Source of the DNA: Hyphomicrobium sp.
GTDB lineage: Bacteria > Pseudomonadota > Alphaproteobacteria > Rhizobiales > Hyphomicrobiaceae
Assembly: GCA_030598645.1 (NCBI GenBank)
Contig: JAUVPN010000019.1
Span: 1-14,756 of the forward strand
DNA: 14,756 nt
Direction: 5' to 3'
Every line of letters starts with the position of its first letter. The first letter of the stretch is position 1. Below are positions 14,749-14,756 of this stretch, piece after piece. The translations under genes and the position numbers were made by a program. The notes below the pieces were generated by a model. The model saw only the letters and a list, made by a program, of their open reading frames with translations, searched no databases and was not told the DNA's origin.

Positions 14749-14756
14749 TATCGGCA

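Overview
The window looks like a chromosomal stretch of an alphaproteobacterium, most likely of the order Hyphomicrobiales (rhizobia and relatives). This rests on a decayed Omp25/RopB-type outer-membrane barrel, a complex-I NDUFA9-like reductase, and a surface-glycan locus with FkbM and GT25 proteins. Genus and species cannot be read from the sequence.

Left part (1-7111) holds unrelated housekeeping-type and envelope genes. In order: the 3' two thirds of a MEMO1-family gene (AmmeMemoRadiSam protein B); an NDUFA9-like atypical SDR; a convergent gene for a secreted barrel protein with acidic and His/Glu loops; a GNAT acetyltransferase gene cut by an in-frame amber codon; an Omp25-type porin pseudogene with three lesions; a membrane-anchored alpha/beta hydrolase; a frameshifted four-helix membrane protein in the same operon; and a small two-helix membrane protein.

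Right part (7448-14580) is a surface-glycan locus in two facing halves. On the plus strand lie a GT25 glycosyltransferase, a GT4 glycosyltransferase and an FkbM methyltransferase. On the minus strand lie a GT-A glycosyltransferase, a second GT4 and a GT2. The halves meet tail to tail 3 bases apart. The likely product is a decorated, possibly methylated polysaccharide or LPS oligosaccharide. No polymerase, flippase or ligase is visible, so the locus probably continues outside the window. Behind the GT2 gene, and overlapping its start by one base, is the decayed 3' end of cysD/nodP (sulfate adenylyltransferase small subunit), with two compensating frameshifts. An ancestor may therefore have made activated sulfate next to its glycan genes.

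The right edge carries three copies of a short palindromic repeat (arms tgtccgct / agcggaca). A worn copy lies about 13 kb to the left, between the SDR and barrel genes. A second short near-repeat (21 bases, one mismatch) sits in two geneless gaps inside or beside the glycan locus. No RNA gene, CRISPR array or intact transposase was found. The most notable property is decay: four genes are broken, and each original reading frame can still be reconstructed. I did not find a convincing new biological system.
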